Assembly (NCBI RefSeq): GCF_001746365.1
Contig: NZ_MJAJ01000002.1
Coordinates: forward strand, 94,312-158,311
Length of the DNA stretch: 64,000 nt
Source of the DNA: Streptomyces sp. LUP30
GTDB taxonomy: Bacteria > Actinomycetota > Actinomycetes > Streptomycetales > Streptomycetaceae
Reading direction: 5' to 3'
Shown: positions 29,329 through 39,803 of the stretch, piece by piece
Numbering within the stretch: the stretch's first letter is position 1
How the letters are laid out: each line of letters starts with the position of its first letter
The notes under the pieces: model-generated
Database searches by the model: none
Seen by the model: only the letters and a program-made list of their open reading frames with translations
Told to the model about the DNA's origin: nothing
Position numbers and translations under genes: made by a program

Positions 29329-32300
29329 ATGTCTGACGATGCAGATCCAGAGAATGCGATCGGTCCGGCCGGCGCCGAGCAGACGCGATTCTTCCTGCTC
29401 GACCAACAGGGCGGCCGGGCGACCCTCGTCCACCACATCCGCGTCGACGGCCAGGTCGACCCCGACCGGTTGACGGCGGCCGTCCGGACGGTCGTCGCCG
29501 CCCAGCCGGCGCTGCGGACGTCCCTGCACCCCACTGCCGACGGCCTGTTGCGGCGCCTGCACCCCGCCGCCGACGTCGACATCGCGACCGAACGGTCCGC
29601 GGACGACACGGCGCTGACGGCGCGCATGGCCGAGATCGGCGCCCCGTTCGTCCACGGGCAGGGGCCGCTGTGCCGGGTCCGTGTCGTCGTCACCGGGGAC
29701 GGCGCCCACTGCCTGGTGGGGATCCACCACGCGGTGTTCGACGAGGAATCGGCCGCCGTCCTGCTGCGGCTGCTCGCCGACGCCTACGCCGGCACACCGC
29801 TGCGGAGGGCCGACGACCGCAGACCGGCGCCGGACGCCGACCGCGTGGCGGCACTGGAGGCCTTCTGGTCCCGGGAACTCGACGGCTGCCCCGCCCACAC
29901 CGCACTGCCCCGGATCGCGTCCGACGAACCGCCCGGCCACGCCACGGTGGCCCTGCGCGTCCCGGCGGAGCTGAGCGCGGCGATGCACCGGCGCGCCCGG
30001 GAGACAGGGGCGACCGCGTTCGCCCAGGTCCTCGCCGCATCAGCGGTGGTGACCGGCTGGTACAGCGGCAGCGACGACGTCGTCCTCGCCACCGTCGCCA
30101 CCACCCGCACGAAGACTGACCAGGACGTCATCGGCTGTCTCCAGAACACCCTGCCGGTCCGCCTCCGGCTGGCCGGGGCCGACACCGCGTCCGTGTGCGA
30201 CCTCGCCGCCGACGCCCTCTTCGACGCGCTCGACCACGTCGAGCTGCCCGTGGAGGACATCCTGCGGGTGAGCCGGGCCGAGCGCAGCCCGGGACGCAAA
30301 CCCCTGACCGGGATCATCTGCACCCAGGCGTCCGCCCCCGCCCAGCTCACCGCGAGCGGCCTGGTCTGGCAGCTCACCCCACCCTCCGTGGCGGCCGGCG
30401 AGTACCCGCTCGCGGTGACCCTGCACCGGGCCCCCGACGGCGGCGCCCACCTGAGCGTCGAACACGACCGCGCCCAACTGCCCACCCGTGCCGCCGAACT
30501 CTTCGGCGAGCACCTGTTACGCGCCCTCTCCGCCCTCACCGCCGAACCGGCCGTCCCGCTCACCCGGCTGCGGCTGACCGGCGACAGCGGACCGCAAGCC
30601 GGCGCCGGGGAGAGCGGTCCCGCAACCGCTGCGAAGGCCGACGCCCAACCGCCCCCGAAAACCCTCACGGCCGTACCAGACCACGTCACCGAGCACGCCC
30701 GGCGCACCCCGGAGGCGACCGCGGTCGTGCACGACGGCGCACAGGTCGGCTACGCCGAACTGGACCACCGGGTCCGGAAACTGGCCGCCGCCCTGATCGA
30801 GGCGGGGGTACGGCCCGGTGACCGGGTGGCCGTGCGGCTGGAACGAGGCCCCGATCTGCTGGCGGCACTGCTCGCGGTCTGGCGGGCGGGCGCCGCCTAT
30901 GTGCCGCTCGACCCCGACTACCCCGCCGGCCGGCTCCGGCTGATGATCGAGGACGCCCGGCCGTCCGCGATCATCGGCACCCCGGTACCCGGCACCGGCT
31001 CCGGGGCGGCCGCGGGCACGGTGGTCCTCGCACCGGACGCGGCGGCCCCGGAACCCGCGCAATGGCCGCGGATCCGCCCCGAGGACCCCGCCTACGTCAT
31101 CTACACGTCCGGGTCGACCGGCAGGCCCAAGGGCGTGATCGTCCGCCACGAGAACCTGTCCGCGCTCTTCGCCGCCTTCGACCGGGAGTTGTCCGGCCCG
31201 CCCGCGGTCACCGTCGCGGCCACCAGCGTCTCCTTCGACATCAGCGCACTGGAGCTGTACTGGCCGCTCACCGCCGGCCGCGCCGTCCTGCTGACCTCGC
31301 ACCGCGAGATCGCCGGTCAGGACGTACCCACAGGCGCCCTCTACCAGTGCACCCCCACGGTGGCGCGGATCCTGGCCGACGACCCGGACGGGCGCCGTCT
31401 GCTGGGCCGGCTCGGCACCCTGCTGGTGGGCGGGGAACAGCTGCCGCGCGACCTGGCCGACCGGCTGGACGCGCTGGTCCCCGGCGAGGTGCTCAACTGC
31501 TACGGCCCGACCGAGACCACGGTGTGGTCGACGGTGTGGCGGGTACGGCCGCACGTACCCGTGCACATCGGCCACCCCCTGGCGGGCGAGGAATGCCTGG
31601 TGGCCGATCCCCACGATCGGCCGCTGCCACCCGGCATGCCCGGTCGTCTGCTGATCCTCGGAGCGGGCGTCGGCTCCGGCTACTGGCGGCGGCCCGATCT
31701 CACCGCCGACCGGTTCCGGGAGTACGACGGCCGCGCCGGGTACGACACCGGCGATCTCGCGGTCCTCGACCCCGAGCACGGCCTGCGGTTCCTCGGCCGT
31801 GCCGACGGCCAGGTGAAGATCCTCGGCCAACGGATCGAACTCGCCGAGATCGAGAGCGTGCTGCGCGCCCATCCCGCGGTCCGCGACGCCCTTGTGGCCG
31901 TAGCCCCCGACGGCGCCACGGTCACCGCGTGTCTCGTTCCCGAGAGCGGCACCCCGGGCCCGGGCGGGCCCGTGCCGGCGCCACCGGAGCAGGCTGAGGA
32001 GATACGGCGGTACGCGGCCGCCTCTCTCGTACCCGCGATGGTGCCCGCCGTGTGGCTGCTCGTCGGGGAACTCCCCCAGCTGCCCAACGGCAAGATGGAC
32101 CGGGCCACCGCGGGCGGCTGGGCGGTGCAGGCGCTGTCGTCCCGGTCCGGCCCGCCCGACGCGGAGCCCGCCGGGCAGGCCCTCGACGCCGTTCGCGGGG
32201 CCTGGGAACGCGTCCTCGGCGCCCCGGTCGCCGACCTGGACACCACCTTCTTCGACCTGGGCGGCACTTCCGCCGGACTCCTGCGGGTGCTCGTTCTGCT

Positions 32301-32514
32301 GGCAGACCGGTATCCGGAGCTGACCGCCGCCGAGCTCTTCCGTCACACCACCGTCCGTGGCCTGGCCCGGCGGCTCGACCCACCGGGCGGCCCGGGCGAC
32401 GTGGACACCCCGGACGCCCGCCCGGACCGGACACCCGCCCGGGGAGCCGCCCGTGCCCGGGCGCTGGGCGAATGGCGCCGACGGACCGAACGATCCCAGC
32501 AGCGACACCCGTGA
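29329..32514 (+). CDS. NRPS module C-A-PCP, glycine-type code
   Basis: This is a 1061-residue NRPS, first gene of the rightward arm; a G-rich ribosome site precedes the ATG at 29329. The C domain has HHAVFDE near residue 132: both His and the Asp are present but the usual final Gly is Glu. The A domain shows YVIYTSGSTGRPKG, SFDISALELYWPL, NCYGPTETTVW, and LPNGKMD. The carrier domain has FFDLGGTSAGLL. The hand-read code D-I-L-Q-L-G-C-V-W-K is close to the glycine code DILQLGLIWK, so Gly is the best guess. The large NRPS begins 20 bases after its stop. Confidence 0.9.
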   Translation: MSDDADPENAIGPAGAEQTRFFLLDQQGGRATLVHHIRVDGQVDPDRLTAAVRTVVAAQPALRTSLHPTADGLLRRLHPAADVDIATERSADDTALTARMAEIGAPFVHGQGPLCRVRVVVTGDGAHCLVGIHHAVFDEESAAVLLRLLADAYAGTPLRRADDRRPAPDADRVAALEAFWSRELDGCPAHTALPRIASDEPPGHATVALRVPAELSAAMHRRARETGATAFAQVLAASAVVTGWYSGSDDVVLATVATTRTKTDQDVIGCLQNTLPVRLRLAGADTASVCDLAADALFDALDHVELPVEDILRVSRAERSPGRKPLTGIICTQASAPAQLTASGLVWQLTPPSVAAGEYPLAVTLHRAPDGGAHLSVEHDRAQLPTRAAELFGEHLLRALSALTAEPAVPLTRLRLTGDSGPQAGAGESGPATAAKADAQPPPKTLTAVPDHVTEHARRTPEATAVVHDGAQVGYAELDHRVRKLAAALIEAGVRPGDRVAVRLERGPDLLAALLAVWRAGAAYVPLDPDYPAGRLRLMIEDARPSAIIGTPVPGTGSGAAAGTVVLAPDAAAPEPAQWPRIRPEDPAYVIYTSGSTGRPKGVIVRHENLSALFAAFDRELSGPPAVTVAATSVSFDISALELYWPLTAGRAVLLTSHREIAGQDVPTGALYQCTPTVARILADDPDGRRLLGRLGTLLVGGEQLPRDLADRLDALVPGEVLNCYGPTETTVWSTVWRVRPHVPVHIGHPLAGEECLVADPHDRPLPPGMPGRLLILGAGVGSGYWRRPDLTADRFREYDGRAGYDTGDLAVLDPEHGLRFLGRADGQVKILGQRIELAEIESVLRAHPAVRDALVAVAPDGATVTACLVPESGTPGPGGPVPAPPEQAEEIRRYAAASLVPAMVPAVWLLVGELPQLPNGKMDRATAGGWAVQALSSRSGPPDAEPAGQALDAVRGAWERVLGAPVADLDTTFFDLGGTSAGLLRVLVLLADRYPELTAAELFRHTTVRGLARRLDPPGGPGDVDTPDARPDRTPARGAARARALGEWRRRTERSQQRHP

Positions 32515-32534
32515 CGACGAAGGGTCGACGATCA

Positions 32535-35500
32535 GTGAGCACCCATCAGACGGGCCAGGCGCAGGCACCGATGGCCGTCCTGCCGCAGACCGCCGTCGCG
32601 GCCACACCGCACCAGCAGCAGCTCTACCTCGCCCATGAGCTGACGCCGGACCACACGGCCCACGAGCTGCGCTTGACCGTCACCTTCGAGGGCACCACCG
32701 ACACCGCGCGGCTGCGGTCCGCCGTGGCCGGGTGCGTACGGCGCCACGACGCGCTGCGCACCCGCTTCGCCTTCGAGGGCACCACTTTGGTGCAGTCGGT
32801 GCACGGCGAACCGCCGTCGTTGTGGGCGGAGCCGGACGCCGCCTTCGACCCGGAGCGGGGACCGCTGCTGCGGGCCGCCGTGGAACCCGCCGGCCGCACC
32901 GGTCTGCGGCTGACGCTGACCCTGCATCGCATGGTCGCCGACGAACGGTCCCTGGACCTTCTCCTCGACGAAATCCTGGCCGCCTGGCAGGCGGAGGACG
33001 GACCGCAGGCGACCCAGCCGGCCGCCTCGCCCGCACCGCAGTTCACCGAGTACGCCGCGGCCGTCGCGGACGGCCCCGTCGCCGCGTACGCGGACGCCGA
33101 GGACCTGGCACCGCCGCGGCTTCCGGGCGTCCTTCCCGACCGGGCCGCCACCCACCGGTTGCGCTTCCCGGCGGAGGCCGTCACGGGTCTGCGCGACCTG
33201 TGCGCGGCGGCCGGCGCCGACCTCGGGGACGGGCTGACCGCCCTGCTGGCCCTGCTGGTCGCCCTGTACACGGACACCGACGACGTCCTCCTCGCCACGG
33301 CCCGCGACGAGCGCGGGACCGCGTTCGCCTCCACCGTCGGCCCGTTCACCACTCCCTCGGCCGTCCACGCGGACCTGACCGGGGACCCGGACTTCCGCAC
33401 CGTACTCGGACGGCTGCGGCGCCTGGCCCCTCGCGACGCCGGGGCCGGCTGGCCGGACGAACAGCCGCCGCTCCCCGTCGCCTTCGAGCTGCGCGCGACG
33501 CACACCGGCGTGCGGGAGCTGCCGGACGGGGTCGTCCTCACCCGCGAGGACACCCCCGCGCCGCACCCCCATGCGCTGCGGCTGACCGTCACGCCGGACG
33601 GGGAGGCCCGCTTCGACGCCGCCTGGCCCGACTGGCTGACCGAGCAGTTCGCCCGGCACTACGTCCAGCTCCTCACCGAGGTCGTACGGAGCCCGGGCCA
33701 TCCGGTGCACACCCTCGCGGTGCCCACCGCCGGGCCCACCGCCCACACGGCGCCGGAGGCGAGCGAGGAGACCGTCCTCGACCGGTTCGCCCGTCATGCC
33801 GCAGACCGGCCCGACGCCGTCGCGGTCCGCCACGGCGGGGAACAGCTCACCTACGCCGAGCTCGACCGGCGCTCCAACCGGCTCGCCCGGCACCTGCGGC
33901 AGCTCGGCGTGGGCCGCGAGGTCCTGGTCGGCCTGAGCGCAGAACGGTCCTCGGACCTGGTCGTGGCGATCCTGGGCATCCAGAAGGCCGGCGGCGCCTA
34001 CGTCCCGCTGGACCCGGCGTACCCGCAGGCCCGGCTGTCCTTCATCGTGCGGGACACCGCGCTGACCCATGTACTGGTCGACGGGCGGCCGGGCGCCTGG
34101 CTGGACGGCTTCACCGGCGCCGTGGTCTCGCTCCGGGACGACGCGGCCGTCATCGCCGCGCACCCGGCCGAGGCACCGGACCACCGGGTCCACCCGGACG
34201 ACCTGGCGTACGTCATCCACACCTCCGGTTCCACGGGAGAGCCCAAGGGCACCCTCGTCCCGCACCGCAATGTCGCCCGGCTGTTCACCTCGACCCGGCA
34301 CTGGTTCGGGTTCGGGCCCGAAGACGTCTGGACGCTGTTCCACTCCTACGCCTTCGACTTCTCGGTGTGGGAGCTGTGGGGTGCGCTGGCCCACGGCGGC
34401 CGACTGATCGTCGTCCCCTTCGAGACCAGCCGGGACCCCGGTGCGTTCCTGCGGCTCCTGGGCGCCGAAGGCGTCACCGTCCTCAACCAGACTCCGTCGG
34501 CGTTCGCCGTGCTGATGCGCGAGGAGGACCGAGCGGACGTCGCCGTACCGGCCCTCAGGTACGTGGTGTTCGGCGGCGAAGCGCTGGAGCCGCGAACGCT
34601 GCGCCCGTGGTTCGCACGGCATCCCGACGGACCGCGCCTGGTGAACATGTACGGCATCACCGAGACGACCGTCCATGTCACCTACCGGCCGATCTCACCG
34701 CGGGACGCCGAGGAGGGCACCGGCAGCGTCATCGGCGTCGCCATCCCGGACCTCGCGCTGGACGTCCTCGACCACCGGGGCCGCCCCGTGCCCGACGGGG
34801 TCACCGGCGAACTGTACGTGCGTGGTGCCGGACTCGCCCGGGGCTACCTCGGGCGCCCGGAGCTGACCGCGGCCCGCTTCGTCACGCTGCCCGGCGGCCG
34901 GGCCTATCGCACCGGCGACCTGGTCCGGCGGCTTCCCGGAGGGGAGCTGGAGTACTGCGGCCGGGCCGACGACCAGATGAAGATCCGGGGCTTCCGGATC
35001 GAGCCGGGAGAGGTGGAGGCGGCACTCGTCGGGCATCCGAACGTACGGGAGGCCCTGGTGTCGGCCGTCGACGACGGCCCGGACGGCGGCCCGCGGCTCG
35101 TGGCCCACGTCGTGTCCGAGCGGACCGACCTGGACGCGGCGGAACTGCGGGACCACCTCCTCGACGCGCTGCCTCCCCATATGGTTCCGGCGGCCTTCGT
35201 GGTGCTCGACCACTTCCCGCTCACCGTCAACGGCAAGGTCGACAGGCGCCGGCTGCCCTCCCCGTCCCGCGCGGCCGACGTGCCGGTCACGGCCTCGGCC
35301 AACCGGGCGGAGGAGATCCTCGTCCAGGTCTGGAGCGAGGTGCTCGGCCATGAGCGGGTGGGCACCGACGAGAACTACTTCCTGCTGGGCGGCGACTCGA
35401 TCCGCACCATCGCCCTGCTCAGCCGGGCCCGGGAGAAAGGGCTGGACTTCCGGCTCCAGGACCTCCTTCGGTACCAGACGATCCGGGACCTGGCCCCGCA

Positions 35501-38500
35501 CACCTCACTCGTCGCCCCCGGCAGCGGGGGCACCCGGTACCGGCCGCTGTCGCTGCTCACCGCCGAGGACCGGGCCGCGCTGCCCGCCGACGTCGAGGAC
35601 GCCTTCCCACTCTCCCAGTTGCAGGCCGGCATGCTCTACCACAGCGAGCTGGACGCGGCCGAGCGGATCTACCACAACGTCTGCGGATACCACATCCGGG
35701 CCGCCTGGTCCGAGGACGCCTGGCGCACCGCCCTGGACTCGATGACGGCCGACCACCAGATCCTGCGAGCCTCCTTCCACCTCGAAGGTTTCGGTGAACC
35801 GCTCCAGCTGGTGCACCGCCGCGTCACGGCCCCGGTCTCCTTCGAGGATCTGCGCCACCTGGACGAGGCCGGGCGGCGAACCGCCCTGGACGAGCGGTTC
35901 GCCGCCGAGAAGCAGACCCCGTTCTCCTGGGAGCAGGCCCCGCTGATCCGGTTCCATTTGCAGCGGCTGACCGACCGCACCTTCCAGCTGTGGGTCACGG
36001 AGCACCACGCGATCCTCGACGGCTGGAGCGAGCGCTCGCTGATCACCGAGCTGTTCGACCGCTATCTGCGGTGCGTCGACGGATCCGGGACATCCGGGAT
36101 CGTGTTCCCCGAACCGCCCGCCGCCCGGTTCGGCGCGTTCGTCGCGGAGGAACGCGCTGCCGTGGCCGACGAGGAGCACCGCGCCTTCTGGGCGGAACAC
36201 CTGGCCGACTGCGAGTTCACGGCCCTGCCCCGGCTGCGGCCCGCCACGGGGCGGCCCGACATGCGCATCGTCCCCGTGGAGTTGCCGTCGGCCGAGGCGT
36301 CGGCACTGACCGAGCGCGCCGAACGGCTCGGGGTGCCGATGCGTACCCTGCTGCTCGCCGCCCACCTGCGCGTGGTCTCTCTGCTCACCGGCAGCCCGGA
36401 CGTCGTCACCGGCGTCGTCTACAACGGCCGTACCGAGGACCGCGACGGCGACCGGGTGCTGGGCATGTTCCTCAACACCCTGCCCTTCCGGACCCGGCTG
36501 AGCGGAGGCGCCTGGGACGACCTGGTGACCGCCGTCAACGGCACCGACATCGCCGTACAGCCGCACCGGCGCTTCCCCATGCCGGAGATCAAGCGTGCCG
36601 TAGGAGGCCGGGAGCTGTTCGACAGCTTCTTCAACTTCACCCGCTTCCACGTCTACCGCTCGGTCCTGGACCGCGCGGCCGAACTGGAAGTGCTCGACGA
36701 GCGGCGCGTCACCAACACCAGCATCCCGTTCGGCGCGGAGTTCTCCCAGGACCTCGTCTCGGCCGCGGTACGACTGCATCTGCGCTACGACGCCGACCGG
36801 TTCACCGACGAGCAGATCGCCGAGATCGGCGGCTACTACCGTCGGACGCTCATCGCGCTGGCCACCACTCCCGGGGACCGGTACGAACACACCGTGCTGC
36901 TCTCCGAGACGGAGCTGCGCCGACTCGACCGGTGGCACGGCGATCCCGTCCCACGGGACGGCAATCCCTTCTTCCCGGCCCTGTTCGAGGCCCGGGCACA
37001 GGAGCGGCCGCACGCGCCGGCCGTCGTCGACGGCCGCACCACGCTCGGCTACGCGGAGCTGAACTCCCGGGCCAACCGGCTGGCCCGGGAACTGCTCGCC
37101 CGCGGCGCCGGCCCCGGCCGCATCGTCGCGCTCGCCCTGCCCCGCTCGGCCGACGTGCTCGTGGCCCTGGTGGCGGTGCTGAAGACCGGCGCCGCCTATC
37201 TGCCCGTCGACCCGCAGTACCCGCGGGAACGGATCGCCCTGCTGCTGACGGACGCCCGGCCGACGCTCCTGGTGACCACCGCCGGGACGGACCGTTCCCT
37301 GCCCGCGGCCGACGTCCCGCGGCTCGTCCTGGACGACCCCGCGGTCGACCTGGCCTGCCGGCCCGACGGCGATGTCACCGACGCGGAGCGTCCACGCCCG
37401 CTGAGCCCGGCCGACCCGGCGTACATCATCTACACGTCCGGGTCCACCGGGCGGCCCAAGGGCGTGGTCGTCTCCCACGCCAACATGGCCGACCTGCTGG
37501 CCTGGCTGGCCGGCTTCCTCGGCACGGAAGGGCTCACCCAGGTGCAGGCCACCACCTCGGTCAGCTTCGACGTCTCCGTCTTCGAGATCTTCGGCCCGCT
37601 CGCCACGGGCGGCACCGTCCGGATCCACCGGGATCTGCTCGCCCTGGCCGAGGAGGAGACCCTGGCGGCCGGCCCGGTCACCGCGCCGGCCCTGGTCAGC
37701 GGGGTGCCCTCGGTCTTCGCCGACCTGATCCGGCGCCTGGACCCGGCGGTCACCGCGGGAACGGTGGTGCTGGCCGGCGAACAGCTGGGCGCCGCGGTGG
37801 CGAACGAGATCGCGGCGGCGTTCCCCGGCGCACGCGTCGCCAACATCTACGGGCCCAGCGAGGCTCCCGTCTACGCCACCGGCTGGCTCGGCGGCGGTCC
37901 CTTCGACCAGGCGCCCCCGGTGGGCCGCCCGTCCTGGAACACCCGCGCCTACGTTCTCGACCAGGGACTGTGCCCGGTCCCCGTGGGCGTGCCCGGCGAG
38001 CTCTATCTGGGCGGCCCGGGCCTCGCCACCGGTTATCTCGGCAGGCCTTCGCTGACCGCGGAGCGCTTCGTCGCCGACCCGTACGGCGAGCCGGGAGCCC
38101 GGATGTACCGCACGGGGGACCTGGTGCGTTGGCTGCCGGACGGCAACCTCGACTTCCTCGGACGGCTCGACGACCAGGTCAAGGTCAACGGCTTCCGGAT
38201 CGAGCTGGGCGAGGTGGAGGCGACCCTCGCCCGCCACGCCCACGTGGCACAGGCGGCCGTCGTGGTCCGCGAGGACCGGCCCGGCGACCGCAGACTGGTC
38301 GGCTACGTCGTCCTCGAACCCGGGGCCACGACCGACGGCCGGGCGCTGCGCCGCCATGTCGAGGGCGCCCTGCCCCGGCACATGGTGCCGATGGTCGTCA
38401 CCCTGCCGGCCCTGCCCCGCACCCCCAACGGCAAGCTGGACCGGCGGGCGCTGCCCGCGCCGGCCCCCGGCAGCGCGGCGGGCCGCGAGGAGCGGCCGCC

Positions 38501-39551
38501 CGGCACCCCCCTGGAGAAGGAGCTGGCCGCGCTCTTCGGCGAGGTCCTGGGCGTGGACGGGCCGGCCGGCCGGCCCGGTGCCCACGACAGTTTCTTCGAG
38601 CTCGGCGGTCACTCGCTGCTCGCCTTCCGGCTGCTGGCGCTGCTGCGCTCCCGGTTCGGGGCCCGGTTCGGCATCGACACACTGTTCCGCACCCCGACCG
38701 TCGCCGGTCTGGCCGCCCTCCTCGACGGTCCGGCGCCGGAGGCGCACCCGGACGGTGCGCTGGACGTGCTGCTCCCGCTGCGGCCGCAGGGCGGCCGGGA
38801 GCCGCTGTTCTGCTTCCACCCCGGCGTCGGGCTCGGCTGGGTGTACTCGGGTCTGCTGCGCCACCTGGATGCCGAGCGCCCGGTCCACGCTCTCCAGTCC
38901 CGCGGCCTGGAGGACCCCGCCGCCCTGGTCCCCGACCTGGCCGCGATGGCCAGGGACCATGTGGCTCAGCTGCGGTCCGTCCAGCCCCGCGGTCCCTACC
39001 ACCTGTTGGGCTGGTCCATGGGCGGCATCCTCGCCCACGAGGCGGCCCGGCTGCTGCGCGCCGAGGGCGAGGAGGTCGCGCTGCTGGCGCTGCTCGACTC
39101 CTATCCCCGGCGCCCGGACGCCCGCCCGGTGGACTACGACCAGCCCGAGGCCCTCGCGGAGGTGCTGCACTCGCTCGGGATCCGGCAGCCGGACGGCGCG
39201 CCGCCGCTCGACCCGGCGGCAGCCCTGCGCGTCCTGACGGAGCACGGCAGCCCGCTCGGCACGCTGTCCAGCGATCAACTGGCCTCGGTGGCCGAGGTGT
39301 TCACCAACAACGTCAACGCTCAGCGGCGCCACGACTCCCGGCCCGTCGACGTGGACCTGCTGTTCTTCGAGGCGATGGAGGACAAGGCCCCGGATCCCGA
39401 GGGGCCGGGCGACTGGGCACCGTACACGAGTGGAGGGATCGAGAGTCATCCGATCGCCTGCCGCCACGGTGACATGCTCGCCCCCGGCCCGCTGGCCGAC
39501 ATCGCCGCCGTGCTCGCCCGGCGCCTGGACGGCCCGGGCCACAGCGCGTGA
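32535..39551 (+). CDS. NRPS C-A-PCP-C-A-PCP-TE (terminal synthetase)
   Basis: This is a 2338-residue synthetase. The GTG at 32535 follows a GAAGGG site. Domains are C1 (about 20-400), A1 (405-900), PCP1 (GGDSIRT, Ser near 953), C2 (1000-1455, intact HHAILDG near 1157), A2 (1470-1960), PCP2 (GGHSLLA, near 2024) and TE (2080-2335, GWSMGG). C1 reads HRMVADE where HHxxxDG is expected, so the catalytic second His is Arg. The A1 code D-F-W-N-V-G-M-V-H-K matches threonine. The A2 code D-V-F-S-V-A-I-V-Y-K I cannot assign. The TE should release the finished peptide by hydrolysis or cyclisation. Confidence 0.95.
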   Translation: MSTHQTGQAQAPMAVLPQTAVAATPHQQQLYLAHELTPDHTAHELRLTVTFEGTTDTARLRSAVAGCVRRHDALRTRFAFEGTTLVQSVHGEPPSLWAEPDAAFDPERGPLLRAAVEPAGRTGLRLTLTLHRMVADERSLDLLLDEILAAWQAEDGPQATQPAASPAPQFTEYAAAVADGPVAAYADAEDLAPPRLPGVLPDRAATHRLRFPAEAVTGLRDLCAAAGADLGDGLTALLALLVALYTDTDDVLLATARDERGTAFASTVGPFTTPSAVHADLTGDPDFRTVLGRLRRLAPRDAGAGWPDEQPPLPVAFELRATHTGVRELPDGVVLTREDTPAPHPHALRLTVTPDGEARFDAAWPDWLTEQFARHYVQLLTEVVRSPGHPVHTLAVPTAGPTAHTAPEASEETVLDRFARHAADRPDAVAVRHGGEQLTYAELDRRSNRLARHLRQLGVGREVLVGLSAERSSDLVVAILGIQKAGGAYVPLDPAYPQARLSFIVRDTALTHVLVDGRPGAWLDGFTGAVVSLRDDAAVIAAHPAEAPDHRVHPDDLAYVIHTSGSTGEPKGTLVPHRNVARLFTSTRHWFGFGPEDVWTLFHSYAFDFSVWELWGALAHGGRLIVVPFETSRDPGAFLRLLGAEGVTVLNQTPSAFAVLMREEDRADVAVPALRYVVFGGEALEPRTLRPWFARHPDGPRLVNMYGITETTVHVTYRPISPRDAEEGTGSVIGVAIPDLALDVLDHRGRPVPDGVTGELYVRGAGLARGYLGRPELTAARFVTLPGGRAYRTGDLVRRLPGGELEYCGRADDQMKIRGFRIEPGEVEAALVGHPNVREALVSAVDDGPDGGPRLVAHVVSERTDLDAAELRDHLLDALPPHMVPAAFVVLDHFPLTVNGKVDRRRLPSPSRAADVPVTASANRAEEILVQVWSEVLGHERVGTDENYFLLGGDSIRTIALLSRAREKGLDFRLQDLLRYQTIRDLAPHTSLVAPGSGGTRYRPLSLLTAEDRAALPADVEDAFPLSQLQAGMLYHSELDAAERIYHNVCGYHIRAAWSEDAWRTALDSMTADHQILRASFHLEGFGEPLQLVHRRVTAPVSFEDLRHLDEAGRRTALDERFAAEKQTPFSWEQAPLIRFHLQRLTDRTFQLWVTEHHAILDGWSERSLITELFDRYLRCVDGSGTSGIVFPEPPAARFGAFVAEERAAVADEEHRAFWAEHLADCEFTALPRLRPATGRPDMRIVPVELPSAEASALTERAERLGVPMRTLLLAAHLRVVSLLTGSPDVVTGVVYNGRTEDRDGDRVLGMFLNTLPFRTRLSGGAWDDLVTAVNGTDIAVQPHRRFPMPEIKRAVGGRELFDSFFNFTRFHVYRSVLDRAAELEVLDERRVTNTSIPFGAEFSQDLVSAAVRLHLRYDADRFTDEQIAEIGGYYRRTLIALATTPGDRYEHTVLLSETELRRLDRWHGDPVPRDGNPFFPALFEARAQERPHAPAVVDGRTTLGYAELNSRANRLARELLARGAGPGRIVALALPRSADVLVALVAVLKTGAAYLPVDPQYPRERIALLLTDARPTLLVTTAGTDRSLPAADVPRLVLDDPAVDLACRPDGDVTDAERPRPLSPADPAYIIYTSGSTGRPKGVVVSHANMADLLAWLAGFLGTEGLTQVQATTSVSFDVSVFEIFGPLATGGTVRIHRDLLALAEEETLAAGPVTAPALVSGVPSVFADLIRRLDPAVTAGTVVLAGEQLGAAVANEIAAAFPGARVANIYGPSEAPVYATGWLGGGPFDQAPPVGRPSWNTRAYVLDQGLCPVPVGVPGELYLGGPGLATGYLGRPSLTAERFVADPYGEPGARMYRTGDLVRWLPDGNLDFLGRLDDQVKVNGFRIELGEVEATLARHAHVAQAAVVVREDRPGDRRLVGYVVLEPGATTDGRALRRHVEGALPRHMVPMVVTLPALPRTPNGKLDRRALPAPAPGSAAGREERPPGTPLEKELAALFGEVLGVDGPAGRPGAHDSFFELGGHSLLAFRLLALLRSRFGARFGIDTLFRTPTVAGLAALLDGPAPEAHPDGALDVLLPLRPQGGREPLFCFHPGVGLGWVYSGLLRHLDAERPVHALQSRGLEDPAALVPDLAAMARDHVAQLRSVQPRGPYHLLGWSMGGILAHEAARLLRAEGEEVALLALLDSYPRRPDARPVDYDQPEALAEVLHSLGIRQPDGAPPLDPAAALRVLTEHGSPLGTLSSDQLASVAEVFTNNVNAQRRHDSRPVDVDLLFFEAMEDKAPDPEGPGDWAPYTSGGIESHPIACRHGDMLAPGPLADIAAVLARRLDGPGHSA

Positions 39552-39593
39552 GCACTCCCGCCGGCATCCTGCCCGACCTGTCAGGAGACACCT

Positions 39594-39803
39594 GTGAGAA
39601 GTCCCTTCGACGCCCCGGCCGACACCGCGGGCCGTTTCCTCGCTCTGGTCAACGACCGGCACGAGTACTCGCTGTGGCCCGCGAAGGCGGACGTGCCGGC
39701 AGGGTGGTCGGTCGCGTACGGGCCGGCCGCCCGGGCGGACTGCCTGGAGCTGATCGAACGATCCTGGGCGGACGACCTCATCGGGGCATCGCATGACCGC
39801 TGA
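39594..39803 (+). CDS. MbtH-like protein
   Basis: This 69-residue protein has the MbtH pattern: NDRHEYSLWP, PAGWSVAYG, then a CLELIERSWADD-type helix. MbtH proteins bind A domains and help their folding or activity. The GTG at 39594 has AGGAG seven bases before it. The gene starts 42 bases after the large NRPS and overlaps the P450 start by 11 bases, so it is expressed with both. Confidence 0.93.
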   Translation: MRSPFDAPADTAGRFLALVNDRHEYSLWPAKADVPAGWSVAYGPAARADCLELIERSWADDLIGASHDR

